NCBI GenBank assembly: GCA_026874595.1
Contig: CM049319.1
Span: 20,015,601-20,079,600 of the forward strand
DNA length: 64,000 bases
Direction: 5' to 3'
Source: Sipunculus nudus
Taxonomy: Eukaryota > Annelida > Sipuncula > Golfingiida > Sipunculidae
In this document: positions 55,507 to 64,000 of the stretch, one piece after another
How positions within the stretch are numbered: position 1 is the first letter of the stretch
Layout: every line of letters begins with the position of its first letter
Notes under the pieces: generated by a model
Told to the model about the DNA's origin: nothing
Databases searched by the model: none
What the model saw: the letters and a program-made list of their open reading frames with translations, nothing else
Position numbers and translations under genes: made by a program

Positions 55507-58345
55507 AAATGAACCCGTGTGGCGCGTCATTATGTGATGTGGGTGTAGCACAATGTGTAAATCAATACAGTGCATGCAAACCATATATAGCGAATGCTCA
55601 GCGTGTTTACCTCTTTCAACGCCAGTTTTATCACCAGCCAAACATATCCGATTTTTCAGTTTCTCGAGAAAGTCCCATAAATCTCTCCATGCCAGATCAC
55701 TGGAATATGTTTATAAACTTTTTAATCATTTTTTGCACTATACAGATCGCCAGACATGCACTTTTTTAAATCACACAGCCGTTTTAAACTATAATATAAT
55801 ATAATATTAACTCAGATCGCACCATAAATTACATAAATTAGTTCGCACCATAAATTAGTTTTTTACTTCTACATCACCCTATCCCATAGCTTCCCCTCGA
55901 CCTCCCTATATGTGCCCCCCCCCAACCATCCAATTCTAAAATCTATTATCTTTATAGGCCCTACCAGTTAACCCATGATCATTCTCATCAGAATCTATCA
56001 ATTATTTTTAGATGTATACCAGCTGTGAGAAAACTGTCACTGACAGATGGACAACTTGCATGCAGGACGGAGGGACATGAATAAAAAATATAATCTATGC
56101 TAAGGACAAAAAAATAAGAGAACTGTCGGTGACCGATGCAGCTAGTTGCCTGTCAGATTCTTTTTAAAGTTCTTAAAGTTACATGCAGTGGAGCCCACGA
56201 GCATGAAACCAGGCCAATGTTCTGGATGCACAAATGCCTGGTAATCTATAGGATAACTTCGCAAATCAAATAATATTCCATGATGTGGAATACATAATAA
56301 ATTATGGTATGTTCTTGTTTTTTTATTATTTCTTTAGCTTTTGGAAAAGCTGCTTTTTTCTCGCGCTCGGTCTACTGATTTTCTCAAATAATGGGTGTTT
56401 TGCCAACATGTATACAAATTCATCAGTAGAACAACACTATCGAACACCCCCTCAAATAATCATACACAAAAACCGTTGCTTGTACATGCACATGTAATTA
56501 ATCATTGTATGCTCTTCAAGATAATTGGCTTTTTAAGATGGAATTTCAAAATCGCCTGAAGATAAGCCTTGAATTCGACACCGCAAACAAGTGTTAATCT
56601 GCAGTAAAACGTTCACGGAAATTGCGTGTATGGTTGTTTAGATATAACGCGCGCAAAAATGCGAACCTGGTTACTATATATATATGATGCGAGTCCATAA
56701 ATAAAAGTTAAATAAGACAGTAAAACCGGAAAGCAAGTGTTATATTTTTTAAAATTTTACCAATATAAAGTTAAATTTCGAATAGTTCACTGAAGTTGTT
56801 TCGGTTTCTTTGTCGGAGCACCAATATATCATATGGACCCATGCAGCCGACGCCAACCGCTATACTTCTAAGTATACTAGTATTTAGAAAGTACTTAATG
56901 GAATGCTGTTGTCATACCTGGGCAAGCGATGCGTCCATGTATGTCTATAAAGGGTTTGTCCTTCATGAGATCAGTTTCCTTTGTACAAAGTAACTAACCT
57001 GACAGTATACATGGCCTCGCTTGGTGAACTGTGTTGAATACCTTTTGTTGATCAAACAACACATTGATCGCACATATACTGACCTTCCTACGATGCTTAG
57101 CATGTACTAGTATTCCCTAAAAAAGGACTAGCAACACTGACATTTAAATCTTCTCATTTTAAATATGTCATATTTGCCACAATTTTTCATAAATAATGCA
57201 AGTGTTTAAATTGTTATAAAAATTTTTGAATTTCATGACAGTTGGATGCGCTTTTACCTAAAGCCTTAATAAATTAGTCATTCCATACTTAAGGACCAGA
57301 ATTTATTGTAAAATAAGTTTATTATTATAATTATTATTAGGAAGTACTTATTATCATTCCTTCCAGTAAGACGGAAGAGTGAAGTGTTTCTGAGTAAAGA
57401 AATTTATTTACAGCAGCTCGATTTAGGATGGCGTGGCTGAATATATATAAATCATAAAAAGAAAATAAAGTTACGGGACTATCTGCCTTTGAAATGTATA
57501 ACTGCGGATAATAATCTTATACTGACCCAATGTTAAAATTTTAGGTTTTACCTTTGGTCAGTTCTATAGCAGACCTATAATTTTACACTCACTTTTACAC
57601 CACAGCCATGTTAGCTTAACTGTTCTAGATATTATAATACTATAGTATCAGTGGTATGGTAAACTACTGAAACATTAGCCAGCCCCGGTAGAGGGGGCCA
57701 GTCCTGTTTATCTGTCTTGATTTGATCGAATAATCTGAGCCAAGAGCTGACAGTACTGAGCATGATATATATATATATATATTTACCCTAGACCTGTTAA
57801 TGCCAACCATCCACTGATCACTGCTGATGATCGACTCAACCATGAAACGGTCAAGTGTTGTCTAAATCTTTTTCTCACCCTTTTAGTGCTACTTTAAGTT
57901 TGTTCTCATGTTTAACATAACATTTCAAAATAACTGAACAACTATAGTATATAAATTTTGATTATCTGTTGAAAAAAATATATTTTCTTTGTCTTTGAAA
58001 AAAATGCATTCAAATAAGAAAGTAATTTAATTGCCAGGTGTTATTTTGGCATATCATAAATGTTGTAGAATTATGTTTTAATTAAAACCTTAAAAATTAT
58101 GAATTTCAGTATAAAGACTGGGAATAATCTAAATTTGTAAAGTATAGAAACGTGTAACTATGTGCCCCCAAATGCCCCCAGGAGGACATAAATGAAGCTT
58201 TTGTAAACAATCAATAATTTAGTCTTGTTAAGTACTTGAAAAAGACAGATCATCAACATTTGGTTACTTTTACTTTCAAAATGCTTAGACTGTACTAGCT
58301 TCTATCAAAAGGGGAGTAGAAATAAGGCCTGTCTTCTTCTTCTTG

Positions 58346-58346
<1 letters not shown>
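55505..58346. other. intergenic, nothing recognised
   Basis: AT-rich DNA with short open frames only. No gene or repeat boundary could be supported. Confidence 0.5.
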
Positions 58347-58384
<38 letters not shown>

Positions 58385-58407
58385 GTAGTAGTAGTAGTAG
58401 TAGTAGC
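58347..58407. repeat. (ATT)n(AGT)n trinucleotide microsatellite
   Basis: About 12 ATT units are followed by about 7 AGT units. Confidence 0.95.
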
Positions 58408-58879
58408 AATAGCAGAAACTTAATTGTACTATAATTCTAGCAGTATGGCTATATTTTTCATGCAACTTAAAAAAAATATTAAAAATTGAATATTATCAAT
58501 GGAGAAATCTAAATAAACATTGTTTCTGTAAACAAAAGACAATTACCTGATATAATTAAAATGTGGATCAAATCCACATAAATAATTGAAAACTAACGTT
58601 ATTTTACTAAAAAAAATGTTGAATAGTATAAATAAGTAAATTAAGGACCTTATTATAAGGGGATATTGGGCACACATTATCATATTTTTTTATGTTTTTT
58701 TTTGTTTGGTATTGAAATTGAAAAACTAAACAGAAGATGTAAAGACCACTCAATTTGATTCCCTTACACTTTGTAGGTATCGTGAAAGCACATTTTTAAT
58801 CAGTGAGGAATCTCTTTAGTGCTGCCATCTATCATCAAACACACGTACTTCGCCAGACTTCAAAGTTTTTCATTTCAAG

Positions 58880-59280
58880 GTCAAGGTCATAGCCTGATGT
58901 TACGAAATTTCCCATGAGGCGGCGCTGCCGTCAGTTTTCATGACAACTCCTTGCCCTGAAGACACTGATACCCCTCGTCATTTGTTGACGAAGCGAACCA
59001 CAAAACAAAGGAAACGATGAATAGGTAAACACGTACACACACATACAACACAAACACGCATTCATTGACAGGGGCAAATTTAAATACTGCTGTCTGTCAT
59101 ACAAGAGCCAAGAACGCTAGATAACAAGAGATAAATAAGATTATCACGGTGCCGGACTCTACCGTCTACGGTCCGCACTATATCATCACTGGATCAAGTG
59201 GCAGCCCAGGCAGAGGTCGGGGCGGGGAGGCCCAGAACGCGGCGGAAAAATTCCACAGATCCAGTCAGAGGACTTTATTT
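58880..59280 (+). promoter_or_regulatory. CpG-richer block, possible upstream exon/promoter of the USP gene
   Basis: Contains CATGAGGCGGCGCTGCCG, GACGAAGCGAACC, GGTCGGGGCGGGGAGGCC and AACGCGGCGG in otherwise CpG-poor DNA. It lies about 2.2 kb upstream of an exon that begins with non-coding bases after a splice acceptor (61429), so a 5' non-coding exon is needed somewhere upstream. No firm exon boundary was found. Confidence 0.3.
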
Positions 59281-61249
59281 AATTTGTTTTGTCTACTTCA
59301 TACTGTTGTTTTGGTACCTGCAATAACAAATTTAACATTTAATTACTGATGGATTTCACATTCCAGCATTAGTAGTAGTAAATTAGTAATAGTATTAGAG
59401 ATACTGTGTCACTGTTACTCAGTGTTAGTGTTTGTAAATTGTAATAGAACTGTTTCACTGTTTTGTCACTTTTACAATTTTGTAAGTATTGTGGATTTTA
59501 ATTTATATTTTTAGGATAAATAGAATTTAGCAATATTTAGTAATAGTGATATAACATTGCATATTTTAGTGATTTTTGTAAATACATATATTAAAGTGAG
59601 AAATATTAAATTTTGTGGTCAACAAACTGAACAGTATTTTGCTTTGAAAATAATACAGTAATTTTTTAATGAGAATTGACTTCAGTTAGTCTGTGGAGTG
59701 ATGAGCTGAATTTTTTAACTCATCCACAGGTAGATTTCATTATTTTACTGGTTTCATGTGTTTTTAAGAGTCAAATCAACATCCAAACACCATTTATTAA
59801 AATTATAAAATTTGTGTTTAAAATATATGGCCTTTGCTCAAATTTACCTCTGGCTTTGATACTTTGTATAGTGAAAAATGGATGTTTCATCAAATAATAA
59901 ATTAGATGTAAGTGTGTGATTGCATTTTTTATGACAGCATGGTCACCATCTGAAATCTGTATATATTTGGGCACCAACCCAACATTCTGACTGTGAAGGT
60001 TTTCAGTATAAAATAATGTAGTGTGACTGCATTTTTGATCACAAGGGTTTCAAATTGCAATATTCGCATGAGGAGAATTAGCAGTATCGTGAAAATAAAA
60101 CCTTCATGAGTATGAAATATGAATATGAAATTGAAAATAAAAAGGTTTACAATTTGAATAAAAATAGGTTGTGTATATTCAAAGATTGATATTTTAAATG
60201 ATATCTGATCTTTCCAATTGTCTCTCATTAATGAACAATATTTTTTGTTAATAATATTTTGTGCACCTAATATATAATTGATATAATATATAATAATGGT
60301 TACACTCTGACTATAAGTCTTTGTATAGTGAGATCATGGGAATGGAACCTTCATGAAACACTGAAAATGTGAAAGTCGCTAAATTTTGACCCCACAAATA
60401 TGAAGCCAACCACAGTATATGTAATGGCACAGGTCTTGATTGGTCCAGACCAGATCCTGATCGGGATTGAGGCTGGACCAAATCCTGATCAGGATCTGTC
60501 TAGATCAGTTGACCTATTAATGAACTCTATGTGACCTTAGTCGCATATTCATTCAATGAATAATCATGAGCAGAGCTGTTCTTAGCAACCAAACAAGTTA
60601 ATGTTGGCAAAGTGCAGTAAACCACCAGACAAGTGCAAGATTTGCATAAATTGTGTGACTCTCCAAAACAGAACACATTGTCTACATATATGTTCCCGTG
60701 TCGGCATGTTTTCGAGGATATTTTTTTTTCATAAAGAGGAGACAGTATAAAAAGTTCTAGGCAAGAGTCATTCCACTGACTATTAAGTAAATATTGATGT
60801 CTTACCTGACACATAATTTGATTGAGACAAATAATAAAAAATAGTTTGAAACAGTTCACAATGACTGTGATTTATTCATCACTGGAGAACAGAGATATAG
60901 CAATTCCAGCTGATTAAGTCAGTCAATGGATGTTGTAATGTCACTATTGTCCTGTAAACAGCTCTCGAAACCAGGGGCATGGAAGGCCTTCTGTGTAGGA
61001 GTGTTTGGGGGCTTATTATGATAATTAGGTTAAAAGGGTGGAGCATATGGGCTGTGGCGGATAGGTCAATTCCTGATTGGTCCAGACCAGATCTGATCAG
61101 GATTCAGTCCAGATTAATTCCCATCCTTCCAGTCTAATCAATAGGTATAAACGGTATTTTTATTGAATAGATCATTAGGACTGTAAAATGGAGGATTGCC
61201 CTATTTAACTTCCTCTCCTGTTACATACATTAAAAGATGTGATATAATG

Positions 61250-61253
<4 letters not shown>
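59281..61253. other. intergenic or 5' intron, with a duplicated palindromic phrase
   Basis: AT-rich. TTGATTGGTCCAGACCAGAT at about 60437 and CTGATTGGTCCAGACCAGAT at about 61072, each followed by CTGATC(A/G)GGATT, are direct repeats about 635 bp apart. Nothing else was recognised. Confidence 0.5.

Positions 61254-61294
<41 letters not shown>
61254..61294. repeat. (TA)n microsatellite
   Basis: Uninterrupted TA dinucleotides about 135 bp upstream of the USP exon acceptor. Confidence 0.95.
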
Positions 61295-61295
<1 letters not shown>

Positions 61296-61436
61296 ATGTG
61301 AGATTGTACCAAAATTTTCACTCACTTCTCAGTTTATAATTGTGTTAATGTTGAGCCTTGGAGGAGGTATTTTCTTTCTGCTGAGTACCCTCTTTGTGTG
61401 TTATATCTTAAAGTTGTACCTTTTCCAGGTGTCAGA

Positions 61437-61544
61437 ATGGATAACTGTAAACATGTAGCTCGCCTGAGTCCACCGTCCGGCGACTCCATCATTGACCCCA
61501 AGCATTGGCTCTGTACAGTTTGCGGAACCACTGAGAGTGTCTGG
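61437..61544 (+). CDS. USP44/USP49-like ubiquitin hydrolase, first coding exon (gene continues beyond window)
   Basis: After acceptor TTTTCCAG (exon starts 61429) and eight untranslated bases, ATG opens [15 protein letters not shown], then [17 protein letters not shown]. This aligns with the human USP44/USP49 start (MDTCKHV...NPQKWHCVDCNTTESIW), the beginning of the ZnF-UBP domain that binds the free C-terminus of ubiquitin. Zinc-ligand residues seen are C4, H6, C26 and C29. Codon 36 (TGG) abuts GTAAGT at 61545. The remaining domain and the C19 protease core must lie in exons beyond the window. USP44 and USP49 cannot be told apart here; an invertebrate may carry a single ancestor. The donor lies in a minisatellite (next entry). 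Confidence 0.9.
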
Positions 61545-61838
61545 GTAAGTTGTGGGGAGAGTGTCTGGGTAAGTTATGGGGAGAGTGTCTGGGTAAGTTG
61601 TGGGGAGAGTGTCTGGGTAAGTTGTGGGGAAAGTGTCTGGGTAAGTTGTGGGGAGAGTGTCTGGGTAAGTTGTGGGGAGAGTGTCTGGGTAAGTTGTGGG
61701 GAGAGTGTCTGGGTAAGTTGTGGGGAGAGTGTCTGGGTAAGTTGTGGGGAGAGTGTCTGGGTAAGTTGTGGGGAGAGTGTCTGGGTAAGTTGTGGGGAGA
61801 GTGTCTGGGTAAGTTGTGGGGAGAGTGTCTTGGTAAGC
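61533..61838 (+). repeat. 24-bp minisatellite duplicating the USP exon-intron junction
   Basis: The unit GAGAGTGTCTGGGTAAGTTG+TGGG is repeated 12 times without indels (61533-61820). A diverged 13th unit follows (GAGAGTGTCTTGGTAAGCAG). Substitutions are rare (units 2 and 4). The first unit overlaps the last four codons of the exon, so every unit carries a copy of the donor CTGG/GTAAGT. The unit length is a multiple of three and the frame stays open (VSCGESVW repeated), so any donor would preserve the reading frame. Confidence 0.97.
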
Positions 61839-62295
61839 AGGGAATAGGTTGGTGGTGCAATAGTCTGAGGATTAATATACAGTCCAAAATGTCTGAATGA
61901 CAATCTGTAAAATGCAGGCAACTGGCCTTTACAACCACTGATATGCCTTTTCGTAATTCTGTTATATTATCTTATAAACCCTGTGACATATGATCACCTC
62001 GTCATTACAGATTACAGGCAGTTTCTTCTGACCAAAGTGATATATTACTAATTAAATGACCTGCCTAATGCTAGCCATCTTTGTGCAACATCATTAACAG
62101 CACTGACCAGTTAGTTGATTGCTAATGCGTGAAGTCGCAGTCACCTGTACAGGCTCACTGTTTGTTTTATTGATGTACACGTGTACCAACAACGGAACAC
62201 TAGCTGCTGGTTTTGGAGGCACCTATGCCAACACTGAACGCATTGCCCCAGCTTGGCAACGTGACTGGACGTCCCCCTCCCCCTTAAGTAATTTT
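61839..62295 (+). other. USP intron 1, unassigned part
   Basis: No further USP exon and no repeat boundary was recognised before the repeat head at 62296. Confidence 0.5.
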
Positions 62296-62890
62296 TAGCT
62301 CAGCTGACTATAAGTCATCTGAGCTATAGTCGTGGTCCATTGTCCGTCGTCCGTCCGTCTGTCCGTCCGTAAGACTGGCATGTTTCAACACCATTGGACC
62401 TATGAATCAGAAATTCGGCATACAGTAAGATGTCCCCAAAATCTCCTACCATGCCAAAAATTGGGTCAATATGACTTCGTTCCTTCGAGATATTAAGGAA
62501 AAACCTCAATTTTTTATTAGAAATCTATTTTCACACTTCAGGACTGCCTAATATCAAAACCACTCATCTGGTTTTCTTCATTTTTACCATAAATATTCCT
62601 CTATATAGTTCCTATGTACATGCCAGAAATTAAGTCAGTATTACCTAATTTAAAAAAGTTATGGGCCCAAACATAATGGACTTTGTAAAAAAATGAGGAA
62701 AGATATTTTGTCACTTAAGACCAAAAGTGTTAAAGGTAGGAATTTTTTTTTCAGTAATACTACTTTAAAAAATAAAAATTTAATTGTATACCAAAAATTA
62801 GATCAAAATCTGTTAAATTTTTTAAAATATTGGCAAAAATATAAAATTGGTACCTTAAATTTTGCCCAAGTTTGACCATGGCACGTTTTT
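62296..62890 (+). mobile_element. interspersed element with palindromic head, truncated copy
   Basis: It starts TAGCTCAGCTGACTATAAGT and matches 12411-13010 through the GTCCG run, CAAAATCTCCTACCATGCC, AACCACTCATCTG and GACCATGGCACG. It stops exactly where a second head begins at 62891, so the distal two-thirds are missing. Confidence 0.85.
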
Positions 62891-64000
62891 TAGCTCAGCT
62901 GACTGAAAGTCATCTGAGCTATAGCGATCACTCTTTGTCCGTCGTCCGTCTGTCCGTCTGTCCGTCCGTTAACCAGGCACAAATCGTAACCACTGGACCT
63001 AGAACCTTGTAACTTGGGATTCTGAGAGGTCCATAAAAAATCTCCTTGGAAACCAGAAATTAGGTCTCTGTTACCCATATCCTTCGAGCTATGTGGCCCC
63101 AAAGTACCCCCCAGAAAAGTCAAAAATTTCATACAAAAACTTCAATATCTCATTACCTACTTGACTGATGGTCATGATTTTTGGCATACATATTGATCAT
63201 GAGATGTTACATCACTTCCTGCAGACTGGTGGCGCCACCTGTATTTTTCGATTTTTTACGAATTTTTTTCTCTATTTTTGAGACCTTTAAAAATGTGAAC
63301 ATCTGTTAACAAGGCACAAATCATAAAGACTGGACTTAGAATCTTAATTCTTGACACACTGAGAGGTCCATGAAAAAAATCTCCTTGGAAACCAGAAATT
63401 AGGTCTCTGTTACCCATATCCTTCGAGCTATGGGGCCCCAAAGTACCCCCCAGAAAAGTAAAAAATTTCATACAAAAACTTCAATATTTCAATAACTACA
63501 TCACTGATGGTCTTCATTTTTGGCATACATATTGATCATGAGATGTTCGATCAGTTCCTGCAGACTGGTGGCGCCACCTGTACTGTTTGATTTTTTACGA
63601 TTTTTTCCTCTATTTTTGAGACCTTTGAGGATGCTGTCATCTGTTAGCGTGGCACAAATCGTAACGTCTGGATCTAGAATCTTCATTTTCGACACACTGA
63701 GAGACCTATGAAAAGTCTCCATGGAAACCAGAAATTAGGTCTCTGTTACCCATATCCTTTGAGCTATGGCACTCCAAAGTACAGCTCAGAATAATGGAAA
63801 ATTTGATACAAAAGCTAAAGTATCTGAACAACTAATGCAGAGATAACCATAATTGTTTGCATGGATATTGATCATGGAGTGTTTCATAAGTTTCTGCAGA
63901 CTGGTGGCACCACCTGTATTTGTTCGTTTTTTTTTACGAAATTTTTCAGTATTTTTGAGACCTTTAAAGATATGAACATCTGTTAACAGGGCACAAATCA
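62891..64000 (+). repeat. palindromic head plus 337-bp tandem array running off the window
   Basis: The head TAGCTCAGCTGACTGAAAGT continues as CATCTGAGCTATAG, then GTCCGTC runs. The marker GGCACAAATC then recurs at 62977, 63313, 63651 and about 63990, a period of 336-339 bp. Each unit includes GAAACCAGAAATTAGGTCTC, TTACCCATATCC and GCAGACTGGTGGCGCCACCT. The GGTGGCGCCACCT phrase links it to the decayed repeat at 1441-1941. The right end is outside the window. Confidence 0.9.

Noticed and set aside
59149-59349. 67-codon frame with GSPGRGRGGEAQNAAEK
   Set aside because: It has no ATG start, no homology I recognise and no clear splice sites. It may be chance coding in a GC-richer patch.
61398-61938. 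Long repetitive open frames on both strands (about 115-149 codons)
   Set aside because: They are products of the 24-bp minisatellite, whose length is a multiple of three. Only the first 36 codons from 61437 match a known protein.

Overview
This window is eukaryotic, almost certainly from an animal. It has long AT-rich introns, GT-AG splice sites in matching phases, and dense interspersed repeats and microsatellites. I see no prokaryotic operon structure. The repeat classes point to a marine bivalve mollusc or a close lophotrochozoan: elements with palindromic AGCTCAGCTGA heads followed by GTCCGTCCGTC runs, tandem-core elements rich in TGACCTTTGACCT, and a tRNA-derived SINE. That assignment is inference. 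The protein evidence alone only says metazoan.

Three protein-coding genes can be read. (1) PKMYT1 (Myt1 kinase), + strand, 3266-25979, is complete. Its 15 coding exons join in phase to 1647 nt (548 residues plus stop), with the N-terminal regulatory region, the Wee1/Myt1-type kinase domain, the transmembrane segment and a cyclin-docking-like C-terminus. (2) A cytosolic/peroxisomal-type NADP-dependent isocitrate dehydrogenase (IDH1-like), - strand, 33949-54750, converges on PKMYT1. Eleven shared exons are followed by either of two alternative terminal exons, giving 417 or 413 residues. The proximal terminal exon ends in A-N-L, a tripeptide resembling a peroxisomal targeting signal. The distal one ends in L-A-K. 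(3) The first coding exon of a USP44/USP49-like deubiquitinase, + strand, 61437-61544, encodes the start of a ZnF-UBP domain and runs out of the window to the right. Its splice donor lies inside a 24-bp minisatellite that copies the donor about 13 times in frame.

Layout: 1-3265 is repeat-rich upstream DNA with a MITE, microsatellite-linked repeats and a ZNF143/Staf-like promoter site near 3080. 3266-25979 is PKMYT1, whose intron 8 carries a 2.6-kb repeat element and a CpG-richer promoter-like block. 25980-33948 is the convergent intergenic/3'-UTR space, with a decayed tandem repeat, a SINE and poly(A) signals. 33949-54750 is IDH, whose introns hold a TIR element of about 1.57 kb, a 288-bp tandem array full of nuclear-receptor-type direct repeats, and an inverted copy of the PKMYT1 intronic element. 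54751-61428 is mostly unassigned AT-rich DNA with a CpG-richer patch at 58880-59280. 61429-64000 holds the USP exon, the minisatellite and two repeat heads leading into a 337-bp tandem array that runs off the end.

The genes do not form a pathway: one is a mitotic-entry kinase, one a metabolic NADPH source, one a deubiquitinase. I found no new multi-gene system. The most interesting signals are the alternative IDH terminal exons and the replicated in-frame splice donors. Family comparisons rest on remembered human proteins; no searches were run.
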